DNA of 64,000 nucleotides from an uncultured Lachnospiraceae bacterium (GTDB lineage Bacteria; Bacillota; Clostridia; Lachnospirales; Lachnospiraceae), in the NCBI GenBank assembly GCA_910589265.1, contig CAJUTQ010000084.1, forward strand, positions 1-64,000, written 5' to 3'. Below, in pieces: positions 54,434 through 63,823 of the stretch; the stretch's first letter is position 1; each line of letters starts with the position of its first letter. The translations under genes were made by a program, and so were the position numbers. The notes below the pieces were generated by a model that saw only the letters and a list, made by a program, of their open reading frames with translations, was not told where the DNA came from and made no database searches.

Positions 54434-55132
54434 CTACAAATCCATCCTTCTGCAAGATCCCATAATATAAGCGGCTCCTACCATTGAACATAAACAAAAA
54501 ATCACTCTGATGCCTGTTATACTTAGGAAAAAGATATCAAAGCCAATTTGCATGGCCCAAAGCAAAGCAATAATAATGGAACAGCCATATGTAAGGGAGG
54601 AAGAATATTTCTTGATTCCTATCGCTGTAGGAAGTATCCCCATAAAACTTACAAGTACTGCTGAGATAGCCATGTCCCCTAAAATATTCTTTATTCTCAG
54701 CCTATCGAAATAGTTTATCGCTGTTTCGGAATAATACATGTATTCTGTTGTAACATTTAAAAATAAATCCAAAAGGAATGTGGACAATAACGTAAGAATA
54801 AAGCCAAAGACAACGGTTAATATAATCTTTGTCCTCATAATTGACTGTCTTTCAATCCCTAGTGAGAAAACAATTTGTATTGTCTTTTCTTTAAACTCCT
54901 GTACTATAATCTTGCTGCTCCATATTCCTATAACAACAATACATCCTGGCCATATTAATGCATTATTCACTTCTCTTATTGCTGTTTCCATTGTATCGTA
55001 CATATACATTCCTCCAGTGCTTATACCAAGTAAAAATAATAAAAATGCCATCAAAGAAATGTATAGAAAAAATGTATAAATTATTTTAGAAAGCTTATAT
55101 TTCATAATTTCAATCTGCAAAAACCTCATCAT
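54434..55132 (-). CDS. ABC-2 type permease of the TOMM operon
   Basis: 232 residues with six helices, similar to lantibiotic/bacitracin immunity permeases. It has no ATPase of its own and follows the ATPase gene after about 60 bases. Together they would form an immunity or export pump for the modified peptide. An ATG-ATG pair at the start leaves a one-codon ambiguity. Confidence 0.82.
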   Translation of the reverse strand: MMRFLQIEIMKYKLSKIIYTFFLYISLMAFLLFLLGISTGGMYMYDTMETAIREVNNALIWPGCIVVIGIWSSKIIVQEFKEKTIQIVFSLGIERQSIMRTKIILTVVFGFILTLLSTFLLDLFLNVTTEYMYYSETAINYFDRLRIKNILGDMAISAVLVSFMGILPTAIGIKKYSSSLTYGCSIIIALLWAMQIGFDIFFLSITGIRVIFCLCSMVGAAYIMGSCRRMDL

Positions 55133-55193
55133 ACCTTCCTTCCTTTCTTCATTCCAATAAGTTTTGAAACTACATTTTTCAATAGGTTTTCTT

Positions 55194-56072
55194 TCATGTA
55201 ATTTTCATAAAAATATCTTCTAAAGTAGCCCTTTCCACTCTTACCTCTTTAAAATTTACATTTGCTTTCAATAATTCTTGTATAAATTCCATATAGGTTT
55301 CCTTTGATCTTATGTGAATTATATTACCCTTTCTTCCGATTACCTCCATAGTCTGAAGTTTTGCTATCTCTGTCTCTACATTTTCCACCTCTACTTTAAA
55401 TAATTTCTCAGACTCTTCCAGCATCCTTTTATCCATCTCTCTTATTATTTTTCCTTTATTCATGAAGCCTACTCTATCTGCTGTACTTTCTATCTCTCCT
55501 AAAATATGACTAGATAAAAGAATAGACGTATTACATTCCTTTGCCAGATGTAACAATAGATTTCTTACATCCCGAATCCCCTCTGGATCCAGCCCATTAA
55601 TAGGTTCATCTAATATTAATGCCTTTGGCTCACCAAGCATGGCCCTTACAATCCCAAGACGCTGTTTCATTCCTAAAGAATATTCCTTTACTTTTTGTTT
55701 CCTTTCCTCAGAAAGCCCTGCCATCTCTAAATATTTTTCAATCTGTTTTTCATCTATTTCTTTATATTTACAGTAAATTCTTAAATTATCCATGGCAGAA
55801 AGATGATAATAAAACACTGGCACCTCAATGACGCTTCCTACATGACCTAATATATCTACATGTTCTTTTAATGCTTTTCCCAATAGATAAATCTCTCCCT
55901 TGGTAGGTATAACCAAGGAAGTGAGCATTTTCATTAAAGTCGTTTTTCCTACCCCATTCTTCCCCAACAGTCCATATATTTCCCCACATTTTATTTCTAA
56001 GTTTACATCATCCACTATGTTCTTTTTACCATAAATTTTGCAAAGGCTCCTTGTGCGAATAATCGGTTCCAT
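55194..56072 (-). CDS. ABC ATPase of the TOMM operon (BcrA-like)
   Basis: 292 residues. Walker A is 'GKNGVGKTTLMK', the signature 'YSLGMKQRLGIVRA' and Walker B 'ALILDEPINGLDPEG'. It ends with the exporter-type extension 'RATLEDIFMKIT'. AGGAAT lies upstream. It is 5 bases after the dehydrogenase gene, firmly inside the operon. Confidence 0.9.
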   Translation of the reverse strand: MEPIIRTRSLCKIYGKKNIVDDVNLEIKCGEIYGLLGKNGVGKTTLMKMLTSLVIPTKGEIYLLGKALKEHVDILGHVGSVIEVPVFYYHLSAMDNLRIYCKYKEIDEKQIEKYLEMAGLSEERKQKVKEYSLGMKQRLGIVRAMLGEPKALILDEPINGLDPEGIRDVRNLLLHLAKECNTSILLSSHILGEIESTADRVGFMNKGKIIREMDKRMLEESEKLFKVEVENVETEIAKLQTMEVIGRKGNIIHIRSKETYMEFIQELLKANVNFKEVRVERATLEDIFMKIT

Positions 56073-56077
56073 ATATA

Positions 56078-57490
56078 TTATTCCTTTCTGTTAACTCCCA
56101 CAGTAATCAAATACATTGCATTCTCCACAATTCCATCCAGTTCCAAAAGTTTATTAATCTCATCATCTATAAATCCCATTAAACAACAAGAACCCAAATT
56201 ATAAGCCGTTGCCATCATATGTAAATTTTGTGCCACATGACCACAATCTAAAAGTATAACTCTGTACCCTCTCTCATAATATTTCCATTGATTCCTCCAA
56301 AAATTAGCTCCCAAAAGGAAAGTAAATGCCGCAGTATCAAGCATTTCTGCATAGCCACTGATTTCTTTCGAAATTTGAGAAAGATCTTTCTTGTTTACTA
56401 ACACCAATTCATGTTCTAACGGATCGTAATAATAAATGCCTTTTTCCAAGCCCTCTACATAATTAACAGAAATATAAATATCAACAGGATAAAGTCCTCC
56501 TCCTGAGGGAACTGCTCTTAACATCAGATCCGTCTTATCTAATCTCCCAGTAATTCCATAAGAATAATACAAAATATTACTAAATTTCTGTTTACTTACA
56601 GCTTCATTGCAATATTTTCTTCTTGTTCTCCTGTTCAGTACAACCTCTTCTATACTGTAACCACTTGATTTATCTGCCTTAGGTAATTTTATTCTTTCAT
56701 GTTGAGGAAACAACTTTCTTCCTTTGGCTGTGAATTTTTTTATTTCATCATTAATTTCATCTGAAGGTTTCATAAAATCTCCCTGCTGATGAAAAATACG
56801 TAGTTTTGAATTTTCATGATATACTCTGCTGATAAATGTCTCTTTCCATAAGTCTTTTTGTACCACTTCCTTTTGTATCCCATATAGATACATAGGAAAA
56901 CACAGCATTAAAGTAGAAATAACCTTACTAAGTTCTTTTTCCTTTTCACCAAATTTAAAAGTTCTTTCAGCACATTCATAACATTCCCTTTCCTTTAAGC
57001 TAAATTCACCTACTGCCTTTCTATTTCTTTCATAACTTTGAAGTACAATTTTTTCCTTTGATAAACCAACGTAAGTTTTATTTTCTTCGAATAATATATA
57101 TATTCTTTCCTTTTCTTTATTATCTATTTGAAGAATAGTTGTTTTTTCATTTACAAAGTTTCCCTTCTCATTCCAATCTTCAATATTTTGAAAATAATAT
57201 ATTTGAATATTATTACATAAACTAAATTGTTTTCGTATTTCTCTCTCAAACTGATTATATTCTAAACAATCACTTATTTCATGGTATAAATAATTAGATA
57301 AAAACACAAGATCTTCATTTCTTATATACTCTTCGTAGTATCTTAAAAATCTTTCAACATACTGTAGTTTAACATTTCCATCTTCGTCTTCTCCTGCTTT
57401 ATAAATAGGAATCCTTCTATTTTTTACACGAATATACTCTTTTAATCTATTATTTCTATAACTAGGTTTGATTTTTACTTTTGAATTCAT
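56078..57490 (-). CDS. SagB-type FMN dehydrogenase of a TOMM cluster
   Basis: 470 residues. The C-terminal 200 residues are the SagB nitroreductase fold: 'EVVLNRRTRRKY', 'VPSGGGLYPVDIYI' and 'YERGYRVILLDCGHVAQNLHMMA' (FMN binding; quoted in part). The N-terminal 250 residues are a less conserved extension. SagB enzymes oxidise azolines to azoles after cyclodehydration. Its start overlaps the previous gene (ATGA), so the two proteins are made together. This gene strongly marks the operon as TOMM-type. Confidence 0.92.
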   Translation of the reverse strand: MNSKVKIKPSYRNNRLKEYIRVKNRRIPIYKAGEDEDGNVKLQYVERFLRYYEEYIRNEDLVFLSNYLYHEISDCLEYNQFEREIRKQFSLCNNIQIYYFQNIEDWNEKGNFVNEKTTILQIDNKEKERIYILFEENKTYVGLSKEKIVLQSYERNRKAVGEFSLKERECYECAERTFKFGEKEKELSKVISTLMLCFPMYLYGIQKEVVQKDLWKETFISRVYHENSKLRIFHQQGDFMKPSDEINDEIKKFTAKGRKLFPQHERIKLPKADKSSGYSIEEVVLNRRTRRKYCNEAVSKQKFSNILYYSYGITGRLDKTDLMLRAVPSGGGLYPVDIYISVNYVEGLEKGIYYYDPLEHELVLVNKKDLSQISKEISGYAEMLDTAAFTFLLGANFWRNQWKYYERGYRVILLDCGHVAQNLHMMATAYNLGSCCLMGFIDDEINKLLELDGIVENAMYLITVGVNRKE

Positions 57491-58383
57491 TTTTCGTCAT
57501 CCCATCTTTGTAAATTTAACTTTCTTTCTTCCACATTTAATGGAAAGTAATAAATATGTTCAAGTAAAAGGCTTTTCTCTAACGAATCATAAATAATCAT
57601 TTTATCATAAGATGTATGTAAATTTAATTTCATAATAGAAGTAAGGATATTTAATATCATCTCGCATATACCCATTTTTTGAATTAATCCATTTCTAGCT
57701 ATCCCTTTTTCCTTTAAAGCTTCTAGATCAACTTGATTTTTCAATGAATAAAAATCTGTATAATTGATTTGATTAAGAATAGGACTTATTAAAAAAGAAT
57801 CATCATAAAATAGAGTAAACATCCATAATAATCCCTTTTTTTTCTCAACCTTCTCAGCCAAACTATATAATTGCATAAGATCTGTTGAGTCAAAACATGC
57901 AAGTACTATATTGTCTTCATCTAAAATATTTACTTCATTCTCATTGAAAATTTTGTATTTTAAGCTAAATCCATCTAGAATCTCTTTTATATATTGTATT
58001 CCTTGTTTCATTCCTGCCAATTGGAACATCATATGCTTAATTTTTTTGCGGCATTTATGAAGACTAGTTGTATAGTGAGAAATAAATTCTAAAAACTTTA
58101 CTTCTCCTTCATCTAATATTTCATCACACAAAAATATTAAATGATTTTTTTCAAAAAAATGTAAAAGTTTTTGGAAACTAGTTATGCTAATTCTATCTTT
58201 ATATTTCTCATATATAGTAGTCACGCTATATCCATGAGCTACATTTAATATTTGTTTCATAATTTCTAAAGAAGGATTTTTTCCAATAATCAATGATGAG
58301 GTTTGTGTTATGATTTTTTCTTGATTTGGATTATTATTGACATTTTCTATTTTATAAGGCAATATATATATATAATTACTCAT
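57487..58383 (-). CDS. TOMM cyclodehydratase partner (RRE/E1-like C protein)
   Basis: 298 residues. Residues about 40-95 form a winged-helix with 'SVTTIYEKYKDRISITSFQKLLHFFEKN', resembling the leader-binding RRE at the start of TOMM C proteins. The rest is a reduced E1-like part without the usual Cys-x-x-Cys zinc pairs. In such systems this protein binds the leader and stimulates the YcaO enzyme. It begins 20 bases after the hairpin that follows the precursor. Assignment rests on position and partial similarity. Confidence 0.65.
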   Translation of the reverse strand: MSNYIYILPYKIENVNNNPNQEKIITQTSSLIIGKNPSLEIMKQILNVAHGYSVTTIYEKYKDRISITSFQKLLHFFEKNHLIFLCDEILDEGEVKFLEFISHYTTSLHKCRKKIKHMMFQLAGMKQGIQYIKEILDGFSLKYKIFNENEVNILDEDNIVLACFDSTDLMQLYSLAEKVEKKKGLLWMFTLFYDDSFLISPILNQINYTDFYSLKNQVDLEALKEKGIARNGLIQKMGICEMILNILTSIMKLNLHTSYDKMIIYDSLEKSLLLEHIYYFPLNVEERKLNLQRWDDEK

Positions 58384-58403
58384 TATATTATCTCCTTTTA
58401 AAT

Positions 58404-58435
58404 ACTAGAGTGCAGACAGCCCTCTGCACTCTAGT
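58404..58435 (-). terminator. 13-bp hairpin directly after the precursor gene
   Basis: ACTAGAGTGCAGA and TCTGCACTCTAGT pair perfectly around a 6-base loop, 11 bases after the precursor stop. There is no T-run, so it is more likely an attenuator or an mRNA stabiliser that makes precursor mRNA more abundant than the enzyme genes downstream. Confidence 0.7.
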
Positions 58436-58446
58436 GTATAATATAT

Positions 58447-58680
58447 TTATTCTTCTAGCTCTAGATTATTAACATCCACTGAACAACTCGTACAGCCAAT
58501 AAAACAATTTTCTTCATTTACTACATTTTTGTGCTTATTTGTTGTTATTACTTCCAATTCTAGATCGTTGACATCCACTGAACAACTTGTACAACCAACA
58601 AAACAATTTTCTTCATTCACTACATTTTTGTGCTTATTTGTTGCTATTACCTCAATTTTCATATTATCTTTTTTACTCAT
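58447..58680 (-). CDS. TOMM-type precursor peptide with two tandem leader-core units
   Basis: 77 residues. After a 9-residue start come two 33-residue units that differ at only three positions (Ala/Thr, Val/Ile, Asp/Asn), then Glu-Glu. Each unit carries 'TNKHKNVVNEEN' (leader-like) and 'CFxGCTSCSVDVN' (core-like, x is Val or Ile). Each core has three Cys, one Thr and two Ser that a YcaO enzyme could cyclise. ATG 58680 was chosen for GGAGG 8 bases upstream; an ATG five codons earlier lies in that site. It lies between the YcaO gene and the RRE/E1 gene. I know no described family with this sequence. Confidence 0.85.
   Translation of the reverse strand: MSKKDNMKIEVIATNKHKNVVNEENCFVGCTSCSVDVNDLELEVITTNKHKNVVNEENCFIGCTSCSVDVNNLELEE
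58456..58653 (-). repeat. 99-bp tandem duplication inside the precursor gene
   Basis: Copies at 58555-58653 and 58456-58554 differ at 12 of 99 bases by my count. Eight codon changes are silent and three change an amino acid, none of them a Cys, Ser or Thr of the core. This suggests that both copies are under selection. Confidence 0.9.
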
Positions 58681-58790
58681 TACATTTTCCTCCATTTAGT
58701 ATCTTTTTTATTTTTTATATAAACATATCCTTCCCATTATGTATTTTTAGCCTCCTCTTTTTATTTAGGAATGATATATTTTTCAATATA

Positions 58791-60677
58791 TTAGGGAAAA
58801 GGATGTGGATAGGGATTAATATTTATTTTCTCTTCTACTTCTCTTAATCGTTTATCACTCAAAAATCTATATCTATGTACCCCATGGAGTGGCTGCATTC
58901 CAGGAATAATAACTCTCGCAGCACTAACTCCAAAATTTTCCAACTCAGGAGTAGTCATATCTACATAATAAATATCTCTATTCCTATCTTTCATTATCTG
59001 AATGACTATCTTTAGTTTTTCTTCATCTGATAATATATCTTTCTCATTTTCTCCAAACTGAGAATTTCTTCTTTCATTAAATTTATATGTCTCATCCAAA
59101 AAATATCCAACCTGTTTTCTCATCTTTGGGTAAATAGAATAAAAAGAAGCATGCTTTTGGAATGAATCAATTTTATTAAAGTCACTTATTAAGTTTTGAT
59201 CTCTATATTTACAAACAAGCATATCCACATACTTAATCCCTTGTGCTGCCTCTAAAAAAGCTTTTTTAATTGCTTCTGCTATCGTAAATCTAGTTGCCGA
59301 TCCTATCATAAAATGATTGGTTTCATTATCATGAATTGTAACCACAACTGTATTTAGTAAACCTTGTATACTAATATCAAAGGCTCTACATTTATATTTT
59401 TTTGATAAAATCAGCTCTTCACATTTTAAATATTCAGTTAATTTTAATTCCTTATTAGGAGGCAATTTTAAAAGCCAACTTATGGCAAATGCATCTCTTT
59501 CGATTACCTCATAAATTCCTGTTAAAATTGCCTGATTCTTTGTTTTTCCTAAGGCAAGACCAGTTGAAATTGAAGGACTAATTCTATCTTCTTTTTCCTG
59601 AATTTTATAAGGTAATTTAATAAATGATAATGGCATATAAGCACTTTTATCCGTACATAAATTATATGCTTTTGACCAACATATAACCGTATCTTTATCC
59701 AACTTTCTATATGGAAAATTTTCCTTTGCATATTGCTCATGAGAAAACAATACGAACTCTTCTATTTTTACTATAGGTTCATCTAGTTCACATGCTTTTG
59801 AAAGCCTAACTTTTTCAGGAGAATAGCATCCTGCTGCCAAACGCTCAATGCTTTCTCCAACTGCTGCATACATAGCACTTATATAGTCGAAGCCCGCACC
59901 ACTATTCGATTGTGCAAACATACTATTATCATAAATGGAATAGTCCGTTGTTGTACTTACAGCTACATAAATATCTACTCCCAATTCTTTTAAAGATTCA
60001 ATTTTTACCTCTGTTACAATTCCCACTTTTTCATCTACAACATTTAATAAATCTTGTTTACGTTGTTTTTTTTGCTTTACAAATGGCTGAAATGTATGTC
60101 TTTTCATCTGGCCTTTTTCGATTATCCAAACCTCATTTTCATACTTTTCTTCTAATAGTTTACTTGCTGAACTTTTTATTTTATTCATATTATCTATAAT
60201 TATTTTTCTATTAAAAAGTATGGCTTCTTCCTTATCCTCTTTAGACATCTTTATTTTTTCTTTTATAGCGATATCATTTGCTCCCAATCTTTTAATAAAA
60301 TCACAAAATATTATTTCATCTCCAGTAATAGGACCTATATAAATTGTCTCTCCCTCTATTAGTATAGGCAATATTGTTTTACTTCCCAAATTTCTTATTT
60401 TACTTATTACTTTATCTCTATTAAAAATAGTATAGAAAATAGGAATTACACCGTCTATTCCAATATCTTGAATACTATCATAAAATACTTCATCACCAAT
60501 AGGAATTTCTTTTTTTAAGAATTCCATGAGTTTTTGTTCTTCATGTTTCCAATAATAGTCTAATTTCCTCATTTTATTCAGTACTTCTATAAGAACTTCT
60601 TTTCTTTTTATTTTTTTTATTTCCTCCTTTTTACAAAACAAAACTGAATTTGTATTTATTACAATATAATTTATCAT
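58791..60677 (-). CDS. YcaO-type cyclodehydratase (azoline synthetase)
   Basis: 628 residues. Residues about 215-628 are the YcaO domain, with 'SNSGAGFD' and 'AVGESIER' (about 257-279), 'STGLALGKTKNQAILTGIYEVIERDAF' (quoted in part) and the C-terminal proline motif 'PYPHPFP'. The last is the PxPxP-like end seen in azoline-forming YcaO proteins. The N-terminal 210 residues look like half of an E1-like domain ('ILPILIEGETIYIGPITGDE'). It uses ATP to convert Cys, Ser and Thr of the precursor to azolines. AAGGAG precedes the ATG; the M16 gene ends 10 bases upstream. Confidence 0.93.
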   Translation of the reverse strand: MINYIVINTNSVLFCKKEEIKKIKRKEVLIEVLNKMRKLDYYWKHEEQKLMEFLKKEIPIGDEVFYDSIQDIGIDGVIPIFYTIFNRDKVISKIRNLGSKTILPILIEGETIYIGPITGDEIIFCDFIKRLGANDIAIKEKIKMSKEDKEEAILFNRKIIIDNMNKIKSSASKLLEEKYENEVWIIEKGQMKRHTFQPFVKQKKQRKQDLLNVVDEKVGIVTEVKIESLKELGVDIYVAVSTTTDYSIYDNSMFAQSNSGAGFDYISAMYAAVGESIERLAAGCYSPEKVRLSKACELDEPIVKIEEFVLFSHEQYAKENFPYRKLDKDTVICWSKAYNLCTDKSAYMPLSFIKLPYKIQEKEDRISPSISTGLALGKTKNQAILTGIYEVIERDAFAISWLLKLPPNKELKLTEYLKCEELILSKKYKCRAFDISIQGLLNTVVVTIHDNETNHFMIGSATRFTIAEAIKKAFLEAAQGIKYVDMLVCKYRDQNLISDFNKIDSFQKHASFYSIYPKMRKQVGYFLDETYKFNERRNSQFGENEKDILSDEEKLKIVIQIMKDRNRDIYYVDMTTPELENFGVSAARVIIPGMQPLHGVHRYRFLSDKRLREVEEKININPYPHPFP

Positions 60678-60687
60678 ATTTACTCCT

Positions 60688-62319
60688 TTACAAGGTAATT
60701 TTAGTATCTACTAACAAGTATTCTTCTATATAAGTTTGCACCTCATTTAAAGTTATTTTATTTATTTCTTCACAATAATCGTATTGATTCCTTTGTTGAA
60801 AAAGATTGATCATGGCAAGATTCATATAATCATTTATTTTACTTTTTTCTTCTTTTTTTACGCTCATTATTTGTCTTTTTGCTAATTCAAGCTTTTGGCC
60901 ATTCAACGATTCTTTCAATTCTTTTATTATTTGTCTACATAAGCTATGAAGCAAATGCTTTGGACAATCTTTTTCTGCTTTTATATATAGGACACTATAA
61001 CCGTAATCAATAAATTCTCGAGGGTAAAATGTAAAACTGTAGCACAACTGTTCTTTTAAAACTAATCTCTTATATAATTCTCCCGTTGTTCCTGATAACA
61101 TAATCCACACAATATGAGATTTATACTTTTCTTTTGAAAAATAACTTGGTGTTTCCCATAATTCAACATATTCATTTTTTGGTAATAGCATTTTTAAATT
61201 ATTTAATGTATATTTCACTTCCTTCCTTATAATTATTCTTTTTCTTTGAGGTAAAGCTTCTAATATATCTTTCTCTTTATTAATATTCGTTATTATTGAA
61301 GGTTTTTTTTCATGTGGATTGATAAATTGTCTTAATGCTTTATATATATCAGATTTCTCATAACCTTCATATCGGTATCCTTGATGAAGCAACTGAAAGT
61401 GAATTTCTTCCAAAATATGTCCTTTGGTATATTCTTGCTTTTGATAAATTTTCACTACTTCTTGTGGATTTAAATTTATAATTCGTTTGAGGGCCCCTAA
61501 AACGTTTCTTTCTGGCCCTAACAATAAAATGTTTAAACAGCCTACTTCTATACCAATCTTTATCTTCAGATCTTTATCATTTATATTCATATAGCATAAA
61601 AGTAAATTACTTATGTCCTTTAAACACTTTCGAACTTTAGTAGAAACATACATAGAAATAATCAAGAATTTTTCTTTTAAGTCAACTTGAACTATTTGTA
61701 AATTGCATTTGTTATGATCAAGGTTTTTCAAAATGTTTATTTTATTTTCTTTTTCCACACTTATAGAAACTTGCCTTCTATTAAATGTCCTATCATATTT
61801 TTTAAAGATATTTTCCAAAATACAACATACAATACATGCGTCTTTTTCAGAAACATTCATAATATCCACAAATGCTTTTGAATACAAAACTAATGAAATC
61901 ATACATAAAATGTCTGTTTTTTTAAGTTTATTTATTGTCTTTTCTGTACCTAAAATCCTATTACCTATTATTGTACTTTCCTTACTCCTCATTTCTTGAA
62001 TAATTGTCTTTTTTTCTCCTAATATATATTCATTCTCCAAGTCTCTAACTTCCATTATTTCTCTATAAAAGTCAGACAAATGATTCAAAAACTCTAAAAG
62101 ATTACTATTAATTATTTTTATCTCTATTTCTATATATTTCATAGATGTCTTAGCATTAACGAACGCCCCAGCTCTTTCACATAAACTTATTAAATTTCTT
62201 TCTTTAATTTGTGCTTTTAACAGACAATGTTCTACGAAATGTACTAGTCCCTCTTTTCCTTTAGGATCCGCACTAGCTCCAATTAAATACTTAATTCTTA
62301 TTACTGCTGTTCTACTCAT
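60688..62319 (-). CDS. M16-family metallopeptidase of the TOMM operon
   Basis: 543 residues. The inverted zinc motif His-Phe-Val-Glu-His (residues 27-31) is present, with a possible third ligand Glu near 102-109, so the enzyme should be active. A second half with 'YKRLVLKEQLCYSFTFYPREF' is the usual inactive repeat. The protein starts very close to the zinc site, so the first strand of the family is short or missing. It overlaps the unknown gene upstream by 8 bases. M16 peptidases act in leader removal in some RiPP systems, so it is a candidate to cut the precursor units apart. Confidence 0.85.
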   Translation of the reverse strand: MSRTAVIRIKYLIGASADPKGKEGLVHFVEHCLLKAQIKERNLISLCERAGAFVNAKTSMKYIEIEIKIINSNLLEFLNHLSDFYREIMEVRDLENEYILGEKKTIIQEMRSKESTIIGNRILGTEKTINKLKKTDILCMISLVLYSKAFVDIMNVSEKDACIVCCILENIFKKYDRTFNRRQVSISVEKENKINILKNLDHNKCNLQIVQVDLKEKFLIISMYVSTKVRKCLKDISNLLLCYMNINDKDLKIKIGIEVGCLNILLLGPERNVLGALKRIINLNPQEVVKIYQKQEYTKGHILEEIHFQLLHQGYRYEGYEKSDIYKALRQFINPHEKKPSIITNINKEKDILEALPQRKRIIIRKEVKYTLNNLKMLLPKNEYVELWETPSYFSKEKYKSHIVWIMLSGTTGELYKRLVLKEQLCYSFTFYPREFIDYGYSVLYIKAEKDCPKHLLHSLCRQIIKELKESLNGQKLELAKRQIMSVKKEEKSKINDYMNLAMINLFQQRNQYDYCEEINKITLNEVQTYIEEYLLVDTKITL

Positions 62320-63142
62320 ATCTAATTTCTCTTTGTTTCATTTCCTCTAAAAATGCACAAATAAAAGAATATTTACAATGCCTTTTTTCTCTTTCACTAT
62401 AGTTAGAAAACTCAAAGCTTTCTACACTGATAAACTTATCCTTTAAGTAATTTCTTAAAATCGGTATAATTTTATCATCTTTAAAATGATAGTATAATAA
62501 AGACCAATAAAGTTCTGCTACTAAATCTCCCAAATCTTCTTTTATAACAAAGTCAACATTTTTTATCAGATCTTCTATATTATTCTCTTTTGACTCTTTA
62601 TTAAAATAATCTGTTTCTGTTAAAAAAAAATGTGTATAGAGATATGTTTCTTCAACCTTATTTAAAGGCTCTACTATTTTATCTTTTATGTCTATAACTA
62701 TTTTCATTTTTTTTATCCAAAATAAAACCATATAATCAAATAAAGAAAAATATCCAAAAGCATTCTCTATTAATCTCCTCTCCTGTGTTGTCAAACTACA
62801 ATTCCAAATCCCGCTTTTTAATCCATGAATATAACATAATCCTAAATAATTAAAAATGAGTTGGCTTTGCTCAAATATTGTCCGAGAACTCTTTTTACTT
62901 TTTTCATTTTTTAACCCTTCTATGGTCTTATTTAAAATTACACGAAATCTTTCCTTCAATTCCGTAACCTTCTCCTGTAAAATCAATCTACTAACTTCCC
63001 TTTGGTATCTCTGAAGTAAAACATATGCAAAATATAATTTGTCAAATTGCATATTAAAGCTTTCGTCCATAATAATGACATTTATATTGTCAATTTCAGT
63101 AGTTATTTCCTCTGCAATTCTTTGTCGAATTATTTTATTCAT
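62312..63142 (-). CDS. unknown helical protein of the TOMM operon
   Basis: 276 residues, mostly helical with many Lys/Glu/Tyr. No motif, signal peptide or membrane segment is clear. It begins 12 bases after the 222-residue gene and overlaps the M16 gene at its end (ATGAGTAG), so it is translated with the modification enzymes. I recognise no family. It may be a scaffold, a regulator or a leader-binding factor. Confidence 0.6.
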   Translation of the reverse strand: MNKIIRQRIAEEITTEIDNINVIIMDESFNMQFDKLYFAYVLLQRYQREVSRLILQEKVTELKERFRVILNKTIEGLKNEKSKKSSRTIFEQSQLIFNYLGLCYIHGLKSGIWNCSLTTQERRLIENAFGYFSLFDYMVLFWIKKMKIVIDIKDKIVEPLNKVEETYLYTHFFLTETDYFNKESKENNIEDLIKNVDFVIKEDLGDLVAELYWSLLYYHFKDDKIIPILRNYLKDKFISVESFEFSNYSEREKRHCKYSFICAFLEEMKQREIRYE

Positions 63143-63154
63143 AAATCTACCATT

Positions 63155-63823
63155 CTAATCTACATTTATTAAAAACTGTGTAATTAATTTGCCTAAATTA
63201 TCCGTGACAATTAACATCCAAATTCCTGCACACATTTTTTCTCTCATCATACAAGTCATATAAACACTTTCATTAAGTTGCTGTTTATATACAAAATATT
63301 GACCTATATTTTGCCAAGTATGAATCAGAGTAAAATCTTCATCATTTTCTTCCTTATACGTTACAAGACTTATCTTATTTTCTTCCAAGATTACCTGACT
63401 TTTTGCTTTCTTTTTAGAATAATCTTTTTCTAATATGGGATATTCTATAATATTTGAATCATTAAACACATACGTAGTAGATAAAATCTGCAAATCATAT
63501 TTATTTAGAACAATAATGTTAAAATACTCCTTTTCCCTTAACATTTCATAAATAAAATCTATCTCATACTCTATCTCTTCCTTTATAAACTCTAATGCAT
63601 AATTTCTCTCAGGAAAAAATATTTTTATCTTAATAATTGTATCTTCTGTACCACAAACATTAAATCCAATTTTTATTTTTATTATTTTATTAAAAATTTT
63701 TTGTACAAATAAAGTATTTTTAATTGTATATTGGTCTATTATATGAGAAGTCTTTTCAAAGACTTTTCTCAATTTTGTTTCTTCCCCTATATCTATATTT
63801 CTTATTTTATGAATAATTCTCAT
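63155..63823 (-). CDS. unknown protein of the TOMM operon
   Basis: 222 residues, soluble, with alternating strands and helices ('ALEFIKEEIEYEIDFIYEMLREKEYFNIIVLN'-type region) and a Cys/Met-rich segment 'YMTCMMREKMC'. No known domain is visible to me. Its start overlaps the end of the permease gene by 17 bases. Confidence 0.6.
   Translation of the reverse strand: MRIIHKIRNIDIGEETKLRKVFEKTSHIIDQYTIKNTLFVQKIFNKIIKIKIGFNVCGTEDTIIKIKIFFPERNYALEFIKEEIEYEIDFIYEMLREKEYFNIIVLNKYDLQILSTTYVFNDSNIIEYPILEKDYSKKKAKSQVILEENKISLVTYKEENDEDFTLIHTWQNIGQYFVYKQQLNESVYMTCMMREKMCAGIWMLIVTDNLGKLITQFLINVD

Noticed and set aside
58456..58653. CRISPR-like interpretation of the direct repeats
   Set aside because: There are only two adjacent copies with no spacer, and they lie in a coding frame.
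58678..58695. Earlier ATG of the precursor gene
   Set aside because: It lies inside the GGAGG region itself. The ATG at 58680 has correct spacing.
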